DNA from: Acanthosoma haemorrhoidale
Taxonomy: Eukaryota; Arthropoda; Insecta; Hemiptera; Acanthosomatidae
Length of the DNA: 64,000 nt
Direction of reading: 5' to 3'
NCBI GenBank assembly: GCA_930367205.1
Contig: OV884009.1
Location: 32,931,841-32,995,840 of the forward strand
Shown here: positions 19,725 to 29,125 of the stretch, piece by piece
Numbering within the stretch: the first letter of the stretch is position 1
How the letters are laid out: each line of letters starts with the position of its first letter
The notes under the pieces: generated by a model
Databases searched by the model: none
Told to the model about the DNA's origin: nothing
What the model saw: the letters and a program-made list of their open reading frames with translations, nothing else
Translations under genes and position numbers: made by a program

Positions 19725-22700
19725 CTATATATGTGACAGGCCCACGGCCCTTGCAAATCTGAGGATACCGAATGGATCGATCAGTTCACATAGTTTGGGG
19801 TCTACAATGCGATCACTACCAAAGTGAAGGTATCGCCTTCTAGCTAGGTTATCACAGTCACATATTATATGACGTGCCGTTTCTCCCTCTTTCTTGCAGA
19901 ATCTGCAGATTGGTGATCCAACTATCCCCAAATTAAAGAGGTGTTTATTTAACCGACAGTGACCTGTATAGAGTCCTGTCACACTTTTGAGTGTCCACCT
20001 GTCCATTGATAGAAGTGCTGAGCTTCTTCTCTTACAGGGTCCATCAAGAAACAGTTTCGAGTGTTCCTGTTTCTTAGTTTCTCTCCAAGAGAGTCTTGCC
20101 CTGTCCTCTAAAGCTAATTTTATACGCCTTTTAGCGTAGCTGAGGCTGATACCACATATGGGTTCAGGTGCAAGAGGTGTCTGTTCTGAGCCCACCCTTG
20201 CAAGGCCATCTGCCTTCTCATTGCCTGTGATGCCTGTGTGTCCTGGCACCCAGTCGATTCTAACCTTATTGGCTAGCGAGAGTGTGTTTAGGTTGTTTTT
20301 GCACTCCTCAACCAAATAAGATCTGGTCGTATAGCTTCTCAGGGCGCCAATTGCAGCCTGGCTATCCGTGAAAATTGTGATCAGTCTGTTTCTTACACCC
20401 TCCCCAATTAAGGTTTGGGTACAGACATTGATCGCCATCACTTCGGCCTGAAAGACCGAGGTGTGTCTACCTAAAGGAATAGAAATCCCAGATTCTGGTT
20501 TATCTTTCCTCCATATGCCGGCCCCTGATCCGTTTTCTGTTAGTGAGCCGTCTGTATAGCAATTAATCCCATTACACAGTTTATGTGGTTTGGTCTTTGT
20601 GTTTACCGCACAGTATAAGACATCTGTGTGTTTCTTAACTTGTAGGTCAGAGTGCATTGACAGCACCTCGTCCTCATCAATTCTTCTGAACAAGTTCCCA
20701 TGCCCCATGTGAGTCATGACTTTGGATCTTGTTCCTGATTTCGCAAGTCTGTAAGCCACGTTCAAGGCTTGCGCTTCTACTTCTATGTGCAGTGGATTCA
20801 AGTTCAATAAGACTTCCATTGCAGCAGTAGGAGTTGTACTCATGGCACCAGTAATCATGAGACATGAGAGCCTCTGTAATTTGCCAAGCAAAGTTTTATT
20901 TTTACTAATGCTACCTCTGTGCCACCACACCATAGAGGCATAGAGCACCATTGGTCTCACTGCTGCGGTATATAGCCAGAATAACATTCTGGGTTGTAGT
21001 CCCCAGGTCCTACCCACAGCCCTTTTACATGCATAGAGGCATCGAAGTGCCTTCATAGTAGTATTCCTGATGTGTTTGGACCAGTCCAATTTACTATCCA
21101 GAGTAACCCCTAGATGCTTTACCTCACTACAAATGCTTACCTGTGTCCCCCCTATATAGGGTGGTCTAACTATAGCATTTCTTTTGTTAGTGAAGATACA
21201 GAGATTTATCTTCTGGGGATTGATTCCTAAACCATTCTTTTCACACCAATCCCTCAAAAGATCCATCGATGCGGAAAGCAACTCAGAAATGGTTTCCGAG
21301 AACTTGCCCCCTATGAGCACAGCAATGTCATCAGCATATCCCTGTGCGTAGAACCCTGCAGAGTTTAGGTTTGTTAACAATGAGTCAACGACCAAACACC
21401 ACAGTAATGGAGATAACACCCCTCCCTGTGGACATCCTCCCACTGGCTTCATCCACAGTTTGGTTTGTCCCAATTGTGATTGTAAAATCCTATTCTCTAG
21501 CATGGTGTTTATCCAGCTAGAGGCTAAGGAACTAATCCCCTTTCTTTCTAAGGCCGACGCCATTGTGTTATAGGGTGTGCGATCAAAGGCACCTTCTATA
21601 TCAACAAAGATGCCTACCATTATTTCTTTGTGAACTAGGGATCTCTCAATCCTGGAAACCAGGTGGTGGAGAGCAATTTCACATGATTTTCCTGCCTGGT
21701 AAGCGAATTGAGCGCTATGGAGCGGTCGTTCTACCAGTATTCCATCCCTAATATGTCTGTCTATGACCTTTTCCAAGGTCTTCATCAAAAAAGAAGTCAG
21801 ACATATTGGTCTGTAAGACTTGGGTTCGTCATAGGACTCTTTCCCAGGTTTTGGTATGTAACACACTTTTGCCATCCTCCAGCTTACTGGAATATAGCTC
21901 AGTGCCAAGCTTCCCTTTAACAAGGTAAGTATAAGGGGCCTAATTACTGGTAGGCCTTTTTGTAGCAAGGCTGGGAAAATCCCATCAGTACCAGGTGATT
22001 TGAAGGGAGCAAAAGAATTGATTGCCCACTCCACTCTTGCAGAATTGACAATTTTATTTGCTTCTGCCCAGTTACCCTTGCAACCAGTGTGTTCACAGTT
22101 GGTAGGGTCATTATTAATCGTATCCATCAGTCCGCAGCCAGGAAAATGCGCGCACGCCAGGGCACCGAGGGTTCCCTCCTCAGAATCCGTATAGCCCCCT
22201 CCCACCCTGACGGAGCCCAATACTCCCCTGTCAGACTGCTTGGATAAGATCCTATTTACTCTAAACATGGAAGTTGTATCGTTTATTTCGCTACAAAATT
22301 TCTTCCACGCCCTTCTTTTAGCCTTTCTGACTTCTTTGTTATAATCAGTGAGTGCACGTTTATAAGTGTCCCATCTGCCTGATCTTTTGGCCGCGTTAAA
22401 GAGTTTACGTGTAAGAGCTCTTAACTTGCCAAGTTTATTGTTCCACCAGGGACAGTTCCTGTTGGATCTAACATTACATACAGTGTTATTATCAGTGTAT
22501 GACTTAATTATTGCCTCAGTCAATGTTGAGTTTAAATGTTCCAAATGCCAGTTGCTACTCACCACTCTAGGACAGCATTTGACCTCCTCCTCAAGCTGTG
22601 TATAGTAGGTTTCCCAGTTTGTTAGTTTGGGATTCCTATACACAGCTTCGGACGTGATGTTACCACTTAGATCAAATCTAATGTATCTATGATCTGAGCA

Positions 22701-23324
22701 TGACTCTTCTTCAGAGACGTGCCAGCCTTTAACCCTTAGGCTTATAGTGCGTGTGCTAAGAGTTATGTCAATGACCTCAGATCTGATTCTATTGTTAAAA
22801 GTGGCAATATTGCCTCTGTTTAGAATGTCTAGGTCATTACTAGTTATGTACTCTACTAAACACTCACCTCTCTGGTTGTTGTTCTTGCTCCCCCAGAGCT
22901 GATGGTGAGCGTTCGCGTCAAGCGATGCTATAAGCTCGCCCCTTAGGCCAGTCCCTTCCGTTAGCTTACTAAGTGCCTCGGTCGGGACTTCTTCTTCATA
23001 TGGGAGGTAGACAGATGCAATCGTCAACCTCCCACCTTGATTTCCCTCGTTAAGGGCCATTTGAGCTGCTGCTAAATCTCTAGAACAATATTGCCATAGA
23101 GGCAGCATTTTAAGACTGCTCTTATGCAGGATACAGGCTCTGGCACGCGTGGGTACAGAAATAATCTCATACCCACGCATCGCCAGCCCCCCCATCCTGC
23201 CCTTATACAGGTAAGGTTCTTGTATTAGAATGATATCAATATCCTTACCTCTCACATACTGCTGCAGAACACCACATGCTGCAATACAGTGGTGCAGATT
23301 AATTTGCAGCAGCCTTACCACCAT
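19725..23324 (-). CDS. ORF2 polyprotein: endonuclease, reverse transcriptase, RNase H
   Basis: A 1199-residue intact polyprotein that would nick target DNA, copy the element RNA in place and degrade the RNA strand. Residues 1-230 are an APE-type endonuclease: LLQINLHH (5-12), IQEPYLY with Glu36, SLDANAH with Asp136 and Asn138, and SDH at 210-212. The reverse transcriptase spans about 430-760, with FVDIEGAFD (Asp575), GGCPQGGVLSPLL (629-641) and YADD (663-666). RNase H spans about 915-1045, with all four acidic residues visible: Asp925 (YTDGS), Glu961 (FQAEVMAI), Asp987 (FTDSQAA) and Asp1039 (GNEKADGLA). A C-terminal knuckle has Cys1140, Cys1143, His1152 and Cys1155. The start ATG lies two bases after the ORF1 stop, which supports this start. 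No key residue is missing. Confidence 0.95.
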   Translation of the reverse strand: MVVRLLQINLHHCIAACGVLQQYVRGKDIDIILIQEPYLYKGRMGGLAMRGYEIISVPTRARACILHKSSLKMLPLWQYCSRDLAAAQMALNEGNQGGRLTIASVYLPYEEEVPTEALSKLTEGTGLRGELIASLDANAHHQLWGSKNNNQRGECLVEYITSNDLDILNRGNIATFNNRIRSEVIDITLSTRTISLRVKGWHVSEEESCSDHRYIRFDLSGNITSEAVYRNPKLTNWETYYTQLEEEVKCCPRVVSSNWHLEHLNSTLTEAIIKSYTDNNTVCNVRSNRNCPWWNNKLGKLRALTRKLFNAAKRSGRWDTYKRALTDYNKEVRKAKRRAWKKFCSEINDTTSMFRVNRILSKQSDRGVLGSVRVGGGYTDSEEGTLGALACAHFPGCGLMDTINNDPTNCEHTGCKGNWAEANKIVNSARVEWAINSFAPFKSPGTDGIFPALLQKGLPVIRPLILTLLKGSLALSYIPVSWRMAKVCYIPKPGKESYDEPKSYRPICLTSFLMKTLEKVIDRHIRDGILVERPLHSAQFAYQAGKSCEIALHHLVSRIERSLVHKEIMVGIFVDIEGAFDRTPYNTMASALERKGISSLASSWINTMLENRILQSQLGQTKLWMKPVGGCPQGGVLSPLLWCLVVDSLLTNLNSAGFYAQGYADDIAVLIGGKFSETISELLSASMDLLRDWCEKNGLGINPQKINLCIFTNKRNAIVRPPYIGGTQVSICSEVKHLGVTLDSKLDWSKHIRNTTMKALRCLYACKRAVGRTWGLQPRMLFWLYTAAVRPMVLYASMVWWHRGSISKNKTLLGKLQRLSCLMITGAMSTTPTAAMEVLLNLNPLHIEVEAQALNVAYRLAKSGTRSKVMTHMGHGNLFRRIDEDEVLSMHSDLQVKKHTDVLYCAVNTKTKPHKLCNGINCYTDGSLTENGSGAGIWRKDKPESGISIPLGRHTSVFQAEVMAINVCTQTLIGEGVRNRLITIFTDSQAAIGALRSYTTRSYLVEECKNNLNTLSLANKVRIDWVPGHTGITGNEKADGLARVGSEQTPLAPEPICGISLSYAKRRIKLALEDRARLSWRETKKQEHSKLFLDGPCKRRSSALLSMDRWTLKSVTGLYTGHCRLNKHLFNLGIVGSPICRFCKKEGETARHIICDCDNLARRRYLHFGSDRIVDPKLCELIDPFGILRFARAVGLSHI

Positions 23325-23329
23325 GATCA
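23322..23329 (-). promoter_or_regulatory. ORF1 stop / ORF2 start junction TGATCATG
   Basis: On the element strand the ORF1 stop TGA, two bases TC, and the ORF2 ATG are directly adjacent. In some non-LTR elements such tight junctions allow the ribosome to terminate and restart. The layout here is consistent with that mechanism for making ORF2 from a bicistronic RNA, but it is inferred from spacing only. Confidence 0.5.
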
Positions 23330-24649
23330 GTGCCCGCCGGCCCCCGGAGGGCCACCCCGAGGCGGACGCCGGGAGACAGCGCCAAACCCAGGCCTCCCCA
23401 TCACAGAGGGCCCAGACCCAGCGCGCCCCCCAGCCCCCGCAGCCGCCATAGTCATCGCCTTGGGGCCATCCTTTGGAGTTGGCAAATTCGTCGTAGCGAT
23501 CCCCTTCGACTCCTCCACCTCGGGATCGCTCCTTGCCTCCTCCACCTTATCAGCCGCCTTCCTCTCCTGTACTGCTTTCAGCGGCTTCTTCTTACCCAAT
23601 ACCCTGAGAGCGACCTTAGTGAACCCATAGTTCAGCTTAAGCTTCCGCTTCTCAAGGTATTCCATGCTAGTCTCTGGGGCAGACAGGATCGCAAAGAAGC
23701 CATGCTTCTCCACCTTGGTGCCCAGGAGTCTCCATAATCCAATATCAGGTACCCTAGAGTTTTGGGTCCTGATCCTCTTCATGAAATAACCTTCCAGAGG
23801 CATTTCTCCTGTAATGAAGGTTCCTACCTTCACGGTTTTATGAAGCTCCTCCACCTTTCCTACGCGGAGCTCCAGATCCCCACTCATGTTAAAATTGGGT
23901 ACTATAATCGACAACCAGTCCTTGGTCTCCTGGTTGTCGCAGATTATGACACAGGCTCCCACATGTGGGTAAATTCCGCTGAATTCAGCCTGTGTCCCTT
24001 TCTCTTCTTCCAGCTGATCGACAAATTTCATCAGCTGGCCCTTCATCTCCTCGCAATTCTCCTTCGTCAGCTGAGCGGACGGATATCCACTAGGGATAAT
24101 CGCCACCCTGCTTCCTCCGGCAGCAATCGCGTAGGATGCAATGCTAGTATCCCCACCCCTATGCCTCTTTGCCGTAGGCGCAGAGGTACCGGGTGAGGAC
24201 CTAATCCTTTTCTCTGGAGCGCACCCAGACCCTGCCATATTCCCGGACCCCGAAGGTCCTGGACGTCCGGCCGGATCCTCAGGTGGCCCTCCAGCCAACA
24301 TTGCCCTCCTCCACTTCTTCCTCTGGGCTCCAGAGAACTTGTGCTTGGAGGTCTCGCCTGCATCCTTGGATGCAGCGTCCCTACCAGGCGCCAAGCTTTC
24401 TGGCTCCATTACCAGTCCACTTGCCTCCTCTACAAGCGTCGCAAGCGAGCTCATAGAGGCTTCATCGTCCACTACCTCAGCGCCAAGGTCCATTGAAGGC
24501 CCCTGGGCTGAGTCCTCTCCGCTGATCATGCTGACCAGCTCCTCCATGTCTTCATTATTATTTTTATTATTACTTTTACTCATTTTTGTTCCCACGAAAG
24601 CGGGGGAAGTTACTCTGCAGGTACTGCCCCCTCTCCCTGCAGAGGGCAT
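23327..24649 (-). CDS. ORF1 protein of the I/LOA-like element
   Basis: A 440-residue intact ORF upstream of ORF2 in the same element. ORF1 proteins of this group coat element RNA. The N-terminal third is acidic and Ser-rich, then basic and Gly/Pro-rich (residues about 100-165). Residues about 180-351 resemble the DUF4780-type domain found in arthropod retrotransposons: SRVAIIPSGYP, DWLSIIVPNFN, then GLWRLLGTKVEKHGFFAILS and LNYGFTKVALRVLGK. The C-terminus is Gly/Ala/Pro/Arg-rich. I see no CCHC knuckles, unlike the I factor. The initiator could be Met1, or Met23 (near 24583) where MSKSNNKNNNED begins. It ends in TGA followed by TC and the ORF2 ATG. Confidence 0.88.
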   Translation of the reverse strand: MPSAGRGGSTCRVTSPAFVGTKMSKSNNKNNNEDMEELVSMISGEDSAQGPSMDLGAEVVDDEASMSSLATLVEEASGLVMEPESLAPGRDAASKDAGETSKHKFSGAQRKKWRRAMLAGGPPEDPAGRPGPSGSGNMAGSGCAPEKRIRSSPGTSAPTAKRHRGGDTSIASYAIAAGGSRVAIIPSGYPSAQLTKENCEEMKGQLMKFVDQLEEEKGTQAEFSGIYPHVGACVIICDNQETKDWLSIIVPNFNMSGDLELRVGKVEELHKTVKVGTFITGEMPLEGYFMKRIRTQNSRVPDIGLWRLLGTKVEKHGFFAILSAPETSMEYLEKRKLKLNYGFTKVALRVLGKKKPLKAVQERKAADKVEEARSDPEVEESKGIATTNLPTPKDGPKAMTMAAAGAGGRAGSGPSVMGRPGFGAVSRRPPRGGPPGAGGH

Positions 24650-25004
24650 TTAATACAATGGGGTGCGCCTGGTGCCCCAAGGGGGTCGATTAAAGACAGT
24701 GCATTTTTATACACCCCCTGCCATTCAGCCACAGCTCGAGCTCCTCTACACTTGGCTTGGGTGTTAAGGAGATCTCCACCTGGATTTCATGGGGGAGATC
24801 CCGCCTCTGTCGTCCGCGAGTCCATCGGACTCCCCAGGGGGTACCACGTGGAGGTGACAGTAGGCGTTGGTAGGGATAGGTCAGACTGGGAGTTCACAAG
24901 CAGTGAGTAGGGCACTATTGCTTGATTCCTCCGCTACGAGTAAAGGAGACCCCCGCACCTGTCTCCCTCTCTAGTCTTTCCATTACCCTACCCATTTACC
25001 CCCC
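24650..25004 (-). promoter_or_regulatory. 5' untranslated region of the I/LOA-like element
   Basis: 355 GC-rich bases between the 5' end, fixed by the target-site duplication, and the first ATG of ORF1. It should contain the internal promoter. It has several C/G-rich inverted segments (for example around 24775-24840), but I see no definite core-promoter motif. Confidence 0.55.
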
Positions 25005-25015
25005 AAAGGAATATA
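25005..25015. repeat. Target-site duplication, right copy
   Basis: AAAGGAATATA, identical to 19627-19637, and immediately before the A-rich tract that may be the displaced tail of the older Jockey copy. Confidence 0.85.
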
Positions 25016-26029
25016 ACTAAACTATAAAAAAAAAATAAATAAGAAAGTAAATAAAAAAAAAAAAAAAAAATTGTTTTTCATTTTAAGTTCTTGTCGTTTT
25101 CCTAAGATTTCTATTAGTTTTCAAATGCCAAGTTATTTTATTAAATTCTAATGTATACCAGGAGCTCAATAGATTATTAAAGATACCTCGTTGTAATAAA
25201 TAAGAAAACTGTCACTCTTTAGAGAAAGGCTTTAAAAAGTAAAGAGTGGATTCGAAACCCCTTGAGCTAGTGACTAAAAAAAGGAAAGTGAACAAAGGCA
25301 GGGACTTGATTTGATTTAGTGCCGATTCAGGGCTATTTAATTTCCACTTCTGTTTAATTTCAACGCCCTTATTGGAATTAAAAGCATTGTTTATCGACAG
25401 GTTTAATATCATTCGAACGACGTTGAAGGTGGGATTCTTCCAATATCCTTCACCTTATTTGCGCATCTCCCTCAATCTCGCCCCGTTGCTATTGGCTAAT
25501 TAAACGCTTTCATTTGACGATATAATTAAAAACTCTTTCTTTCTTCTATTGGGTTCAATTTGTCATCTCGCCTGAGGAGGCTTCAACGCTTCTTCATTAA
25601 GGGGTGGGTTTCTATTTATTTTCTTGTTTTATTACTACCTCCCTCGACCCCCCTTCCTATACCACTACCCCAATCCAAGAAAGAAATGAGAACCTGTATG
25701 AATAAAAATTATTTATTTTTATCTTATTTTTTAATAACTTGTCACAGTTCTATCGGGAATCTACGACCGTAACAGAATTTGTGTGAAACAACAATCTTGA
25801 AAATACACCAAATGGATCTATAATAAAAAAAAAAGGTGTATTGTAATATATATCATTTCAAAGTGTATCAAATAAAAAGGGAATCCATCGAAAAAGTGAC
25901 CTACCTTACTGACAAGGACTGCCCTACATCAGCGAAGCAGATTCAAGATCACGTTGTCAATAGAATTCTGTTTAGTCCTATACGGCCTTCCACTAATTTA
26001 AGTGTCGTGATATGTACTTTCAAATTGTT
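25016..26029. other. No gene; A-rich tract then AT-rich DNA
   Basis: 25022-25070 is A-rich and may be the end of the older Jockey tail. The rest has no recognised gene or repeat. Small frames near 25212-25412 and 25560-25772 lack motifs. Confidence 0.5.
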
Positions 26030-26940
26030 TCTTCCATCATAGGCCGTAAATTTTCAATTGAGTTCAGAAAAAGTAATTGAATGAGCCATAGTAAAACTCT
26101 TATCAAGTAATCCAAAAGAAAACTACAGACACCACGTTCTGTTTGCGAGTGAGCATTATCGTAAATTAACGAAAATCCCATTCCATGTGAAAAAGGCAAG
26201 ACTGTCATTTTGAAAAACACAGCTGAATAGGAAATTTAATTTAAATACTGTCCCAACGACACGAGGTAAGTTTTGCCTCGTTAAGTACAGTTATTCCAAA
26301 CAGTACCGCCACAGTTCCTCCATGGTTCCTTTGCACACCCTGATCCAACACAACACGTTCTGCATTTTCGTCAGTATAGTTACGTCTGGATATTGGTGCT
26401 GCATCGTATTCATCAGTGCACAAAAGAGATGAATAATCATCAGCATTCATTACCATATTAGCATGGTTCGTCGTTCTTAAGCACATTTCAATTTAATCGT
26501 GCCAAATGACTTCTAACACTAATTGTAAAAACAACTTTATTATGATAAAATTACAATCTGCCTCATTGGGCAATAAGTAATTGCGATAAATGATCTCATT
26601 CATACCATATTTACAATTTTCATTCACTCGCTTATTCATTCAGTATTTACAAACAACTCCCAAGTCCACATGGTAGTCACCTCCCTCGCATGCGAAAGAG
26701 TAAGCGGAGTCTTGGGAAGTCCCCCACGCTTCTCCGTCAGCCGCGACACTAGATAAGACTTCTAACACTAAGGTTAAATTTATGAAGTTTGAACCTGACG
26801 GTTTCGCCTCGCAAAAAGATGGCGGTAGTGTTTTCCAGCCTTGAGTTTCATCTGTTGACCTTGAGTCCGTGTTGTACATCAACATAACGCGTTGTTTCAC
26901 CAACCACAACGATCAATCATCCCTTTTAGAATGTGAGTTG
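26030..26940 (-). pseudogene. Decayed Tc1/mariner-like transposase
   Basis: Read on the minus strand in several frames, motifs of a Tc1/mariner transposase appear in order. There is LLCTDEYD, matching the first Asp of the catalytic triad (near 26410). A Gly-rich segment HGGTVAVLFGITVLNE follows near 26290. Then come IYDNAHSQTERGV (near 26155), the second Asp with the DNAxxHT pattern, and IRVLLWLIQLLFLNSIENL (near 26060), corresponding to the NPIENLW segment with the Glu. Upstream frames (26640-26909) may hold the N-terminus but are not recognised. Stops and frameshifts show it is dead. A Jockey fragment at 26523-26756 lies inside it. I did not identify terminal inverted repeats. Confidence 0.6.
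26523..26756 (-). mobile_element. Jockey 3' fragment with 15-bp target-site duplication
   Basis: A 234-base 3' end of the Jockey family (tail at the left, GC-rich segment at the right). It is flanked exactly by GACTTCTAACACTAA at 26508-26522 and 26757-26771. It is truncated in the 3' untranslated region and carries no coding sequence. It lies inside the Tc1/mariner-like relic. Confidence 0.9.
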
Positions 26941-28193
26941 CTTCAAGAACAACTCATTGAACCAAGCCAGTTTGAAGTATGCAAATTTCATCTTACTACG
27001 TATTTCAACACTTAATACTGCAAAAATTTAACGACACTAAATGTTTCCTGGATAAAAACAAGGAATGAATAGGTTAAACATTTTATTTGGGAAGATTTCG
27101 AGCTTTTTTTATTTTTTATAATGAATTTTTGTTATTTAAAACCAAAACAGTATATTCAGTTTTTCAAAATTTTAGTCGTTTTTGAACAGAGGAGAAAAAT
27201 TATCTGCAACAAAAAGTTAAAGGGATCACCGCGCTAGTCTCTGCAAATTTATTGCGTGTGAGCATTAAATCACTCCAAAAACTCAACTCCAACTCCTATC
27301 GAGTATTTTCTATACATATATTGTCAGGTAATTAGCTCTCTATTCGTAGGTCTCTATTTAAAAGTCTTTTCAGCATCAGCAGAGGGTTCGGAGGGTTGCG
27401 TATGAGTAAAGATGGTGGGCTCCGGTGCTCTGGTGAGTTCATCAAGTCAATTTGTGTGTGTCTGAGGTTCCACAATGCCTTATATGGCATTGTCTTTCAT
27501 TTCAAAATGAGGCTTGGATAATATTCCTGATCCTCCAACAATTTTGAGAGGAGCTCCAGGGATATTTTCAAATTCAAAAGAGGTAGAAGTCTTGATTTCT
27601 AATCCTATAACTTTTATTTTACTCGCTTCTAATTGGTTATAGGTCACTAATAATTTTGTCACAGATATAGAACTACTGTTAATTTTCAAACGGTCAACAC
27701 CCCACAAGTGACTGCCCCGGTATAATTTGTGTGAATAAAACTTTTCAATGAGTAAGTTTTGGACCAAAAATTGTTACGAAATCGCAAGAAACCATAAAAA
27801 AACTAGGGCAATGAGAGGTTAGGAAGTAGAGAAGGTAATTTGATACTAAAGGAGGATGAGACTAGTTGCCGGGTGCATTATTTGTCGGCACGCAAGGAAG
27901 CACTTTTTCTGCCAGTGCTTTTCCACGAGAGAAATTCGCTAAGAATATTTACGGTACTGAACCCTAACGACCGACAGGCATTAAATAAGTTTTGTTCCCT
28001 CATTGTTACCCTTTCTTTTTCTTTTTTTCGCGGTTTAAAATGTCTCAACAGAGTCATCATCAACCTACAATCAACAGTACAATCATCTACCTAATCTAAC
28101 GTTTCAATCACATTAATCCGCGTTCCCACTCCAGAGCACACGATATGTGCACGTTTGACTATAGCCTCCCCTCAGAAAGTTCTGCAGGGTTTT
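26941..28193. other. No assigned gene
   Basis: AT-rich DNA. A 95-codon minus frame at 27480-27767 and an 84-codon plus frame at 27840-28094 are the longest ORFs; neither has a motif I recognise. Confidence 0.45.
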
Positions 28194-28205
28194 CAAACCC
28201 TTACT

Positions 28206-28441
28206 CATAAAACAACAACTTTGTTATTGAAAAATTACAATCTGCCTCATTGGGCAATAAGTAATTGTCATAAATCTTTTCACTTGTACCTTATTTACAA
28301 TTTTCAATCACTCGCTCATTCATACAGTATTTACTAACAGCCCAGAGACCTCCCAAATCCACATGGTTGTCACCTCCCTCGCATGCAAAGAGGAAGCGGA
28401 GTCTTGGGAAGTCCCCCACGCTCCTCCGTCAGGTGCGTTAC
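28206..28441 (-). mobile_element. Jockey 3' fragment
   Basis: About 236 bases matching the family tail and GC-rich 3' segment on the minus strand. The flanks CAAACCCTTACT (28194-28205) and CAAACCCCTTACT (28442-28454) look like a target-site duplication that has since gained or lost one C. Confidence 0.85.
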
Positions 28442-28685
28442 CAAACCCCTTACTAAAAATAGAAAAAACCCGACGAACAACTCGGGATACTCCACCAAAT
28501 TCTTTTTATGAATCTCTTGGTTGTTGTGGGAGAGCAGTACTTCTAACATGGTGTAGAAATTACTACTTTTATACAAAGTTTATGTTTAGGACCAATCACA
28601 ATGGCAAATACAAGGAGCTCTTTGTGCACTTCATATTGACATTAAAAATTGTATTTTAAATGTGGCGGTAGCTGGGCAAAACACA

Positions 28686-29125
28686 GGGATAGTAACCTAT
28701 CCAACCACCCTAATCCCCTAGCACAGTCATTTCACTGCATCTATTGTCCCTATAATCCTCCTCGGTAAAAACGGCAGTGGCCTTATTGACCTGCTATAAA
28801 TGTGTAACAGTGAGAGTCCTGGCAATGGCCAGTTTCTCCTATTATGTTCTGAGGAGCTGTGGCTCTCGCTTTCTTGGTTAGCCTCCACTGGCTCGAATCC
28901 GGTGACGCGGCTGACGGAGGAGCGTGGGAGACTCCCCAAGACTCCGCTCCGTCTTTTGCATGCGAGGGAGGTGCCAACCATGTGGACTTAGGGGGCCTCT
29001 GGGCTGTTTGTAAATATTGTATGAATGAGCGAGTGAATGATGAATTGTAAATATGGTATGAAAGAGATCGTTTATCACAATTACGTATTGCCAAATAAGG
29101 GAGATTGTAATTTGATCATAATAAA
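28686..29125 (+). mobile_element. Jockey 3' fragment
   Basis: Matches from the end of ORF2 (CCTATCCAACCACCCTAATC) to the tail ending TTTGATCATAATAAAG. It carries one of the copies in which the 63-codon frame of the 3' region stays open. No clear duplication flanks it. Confidence 0.85.

Larger units (their letters stand above)
19638..25004 (-). mobile_element. Full-length I/LOA-like non-LTR retrotransposon
   Basis: A 5367-base element flanked by an exact 11-bp duplication. On the minus strand the order is 5' untranslated region (25004-24650), ORF1 (24649-23327), ORF2 (23324-19725) and a short 3' region of 87 bases that ends in an AAT-type triplet tail (19638-19660). The endonuclease, reverse transcriptase and RNase H order and the triplet tail fit the I group, which includes I and LOA-type clades; the exact clade needs a phylogeny. 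It is distinctly more GC-rich than the surrounding DNA. Both ORFs are uninterrupted, so it looks recently inserted and possibly still competent. It sits in the tail of an older Jockey copy. Confidence 0.9.

Noticed and set aside
23289..24653. Long plus-strand ORFs at 23289-23630, 23330-23737, 23762-24196 and 24141-24653
   Set aside because: They lie antisense to the I/LOA-like ORF1, which is GC-rich and naturally poor in stops on both strands.
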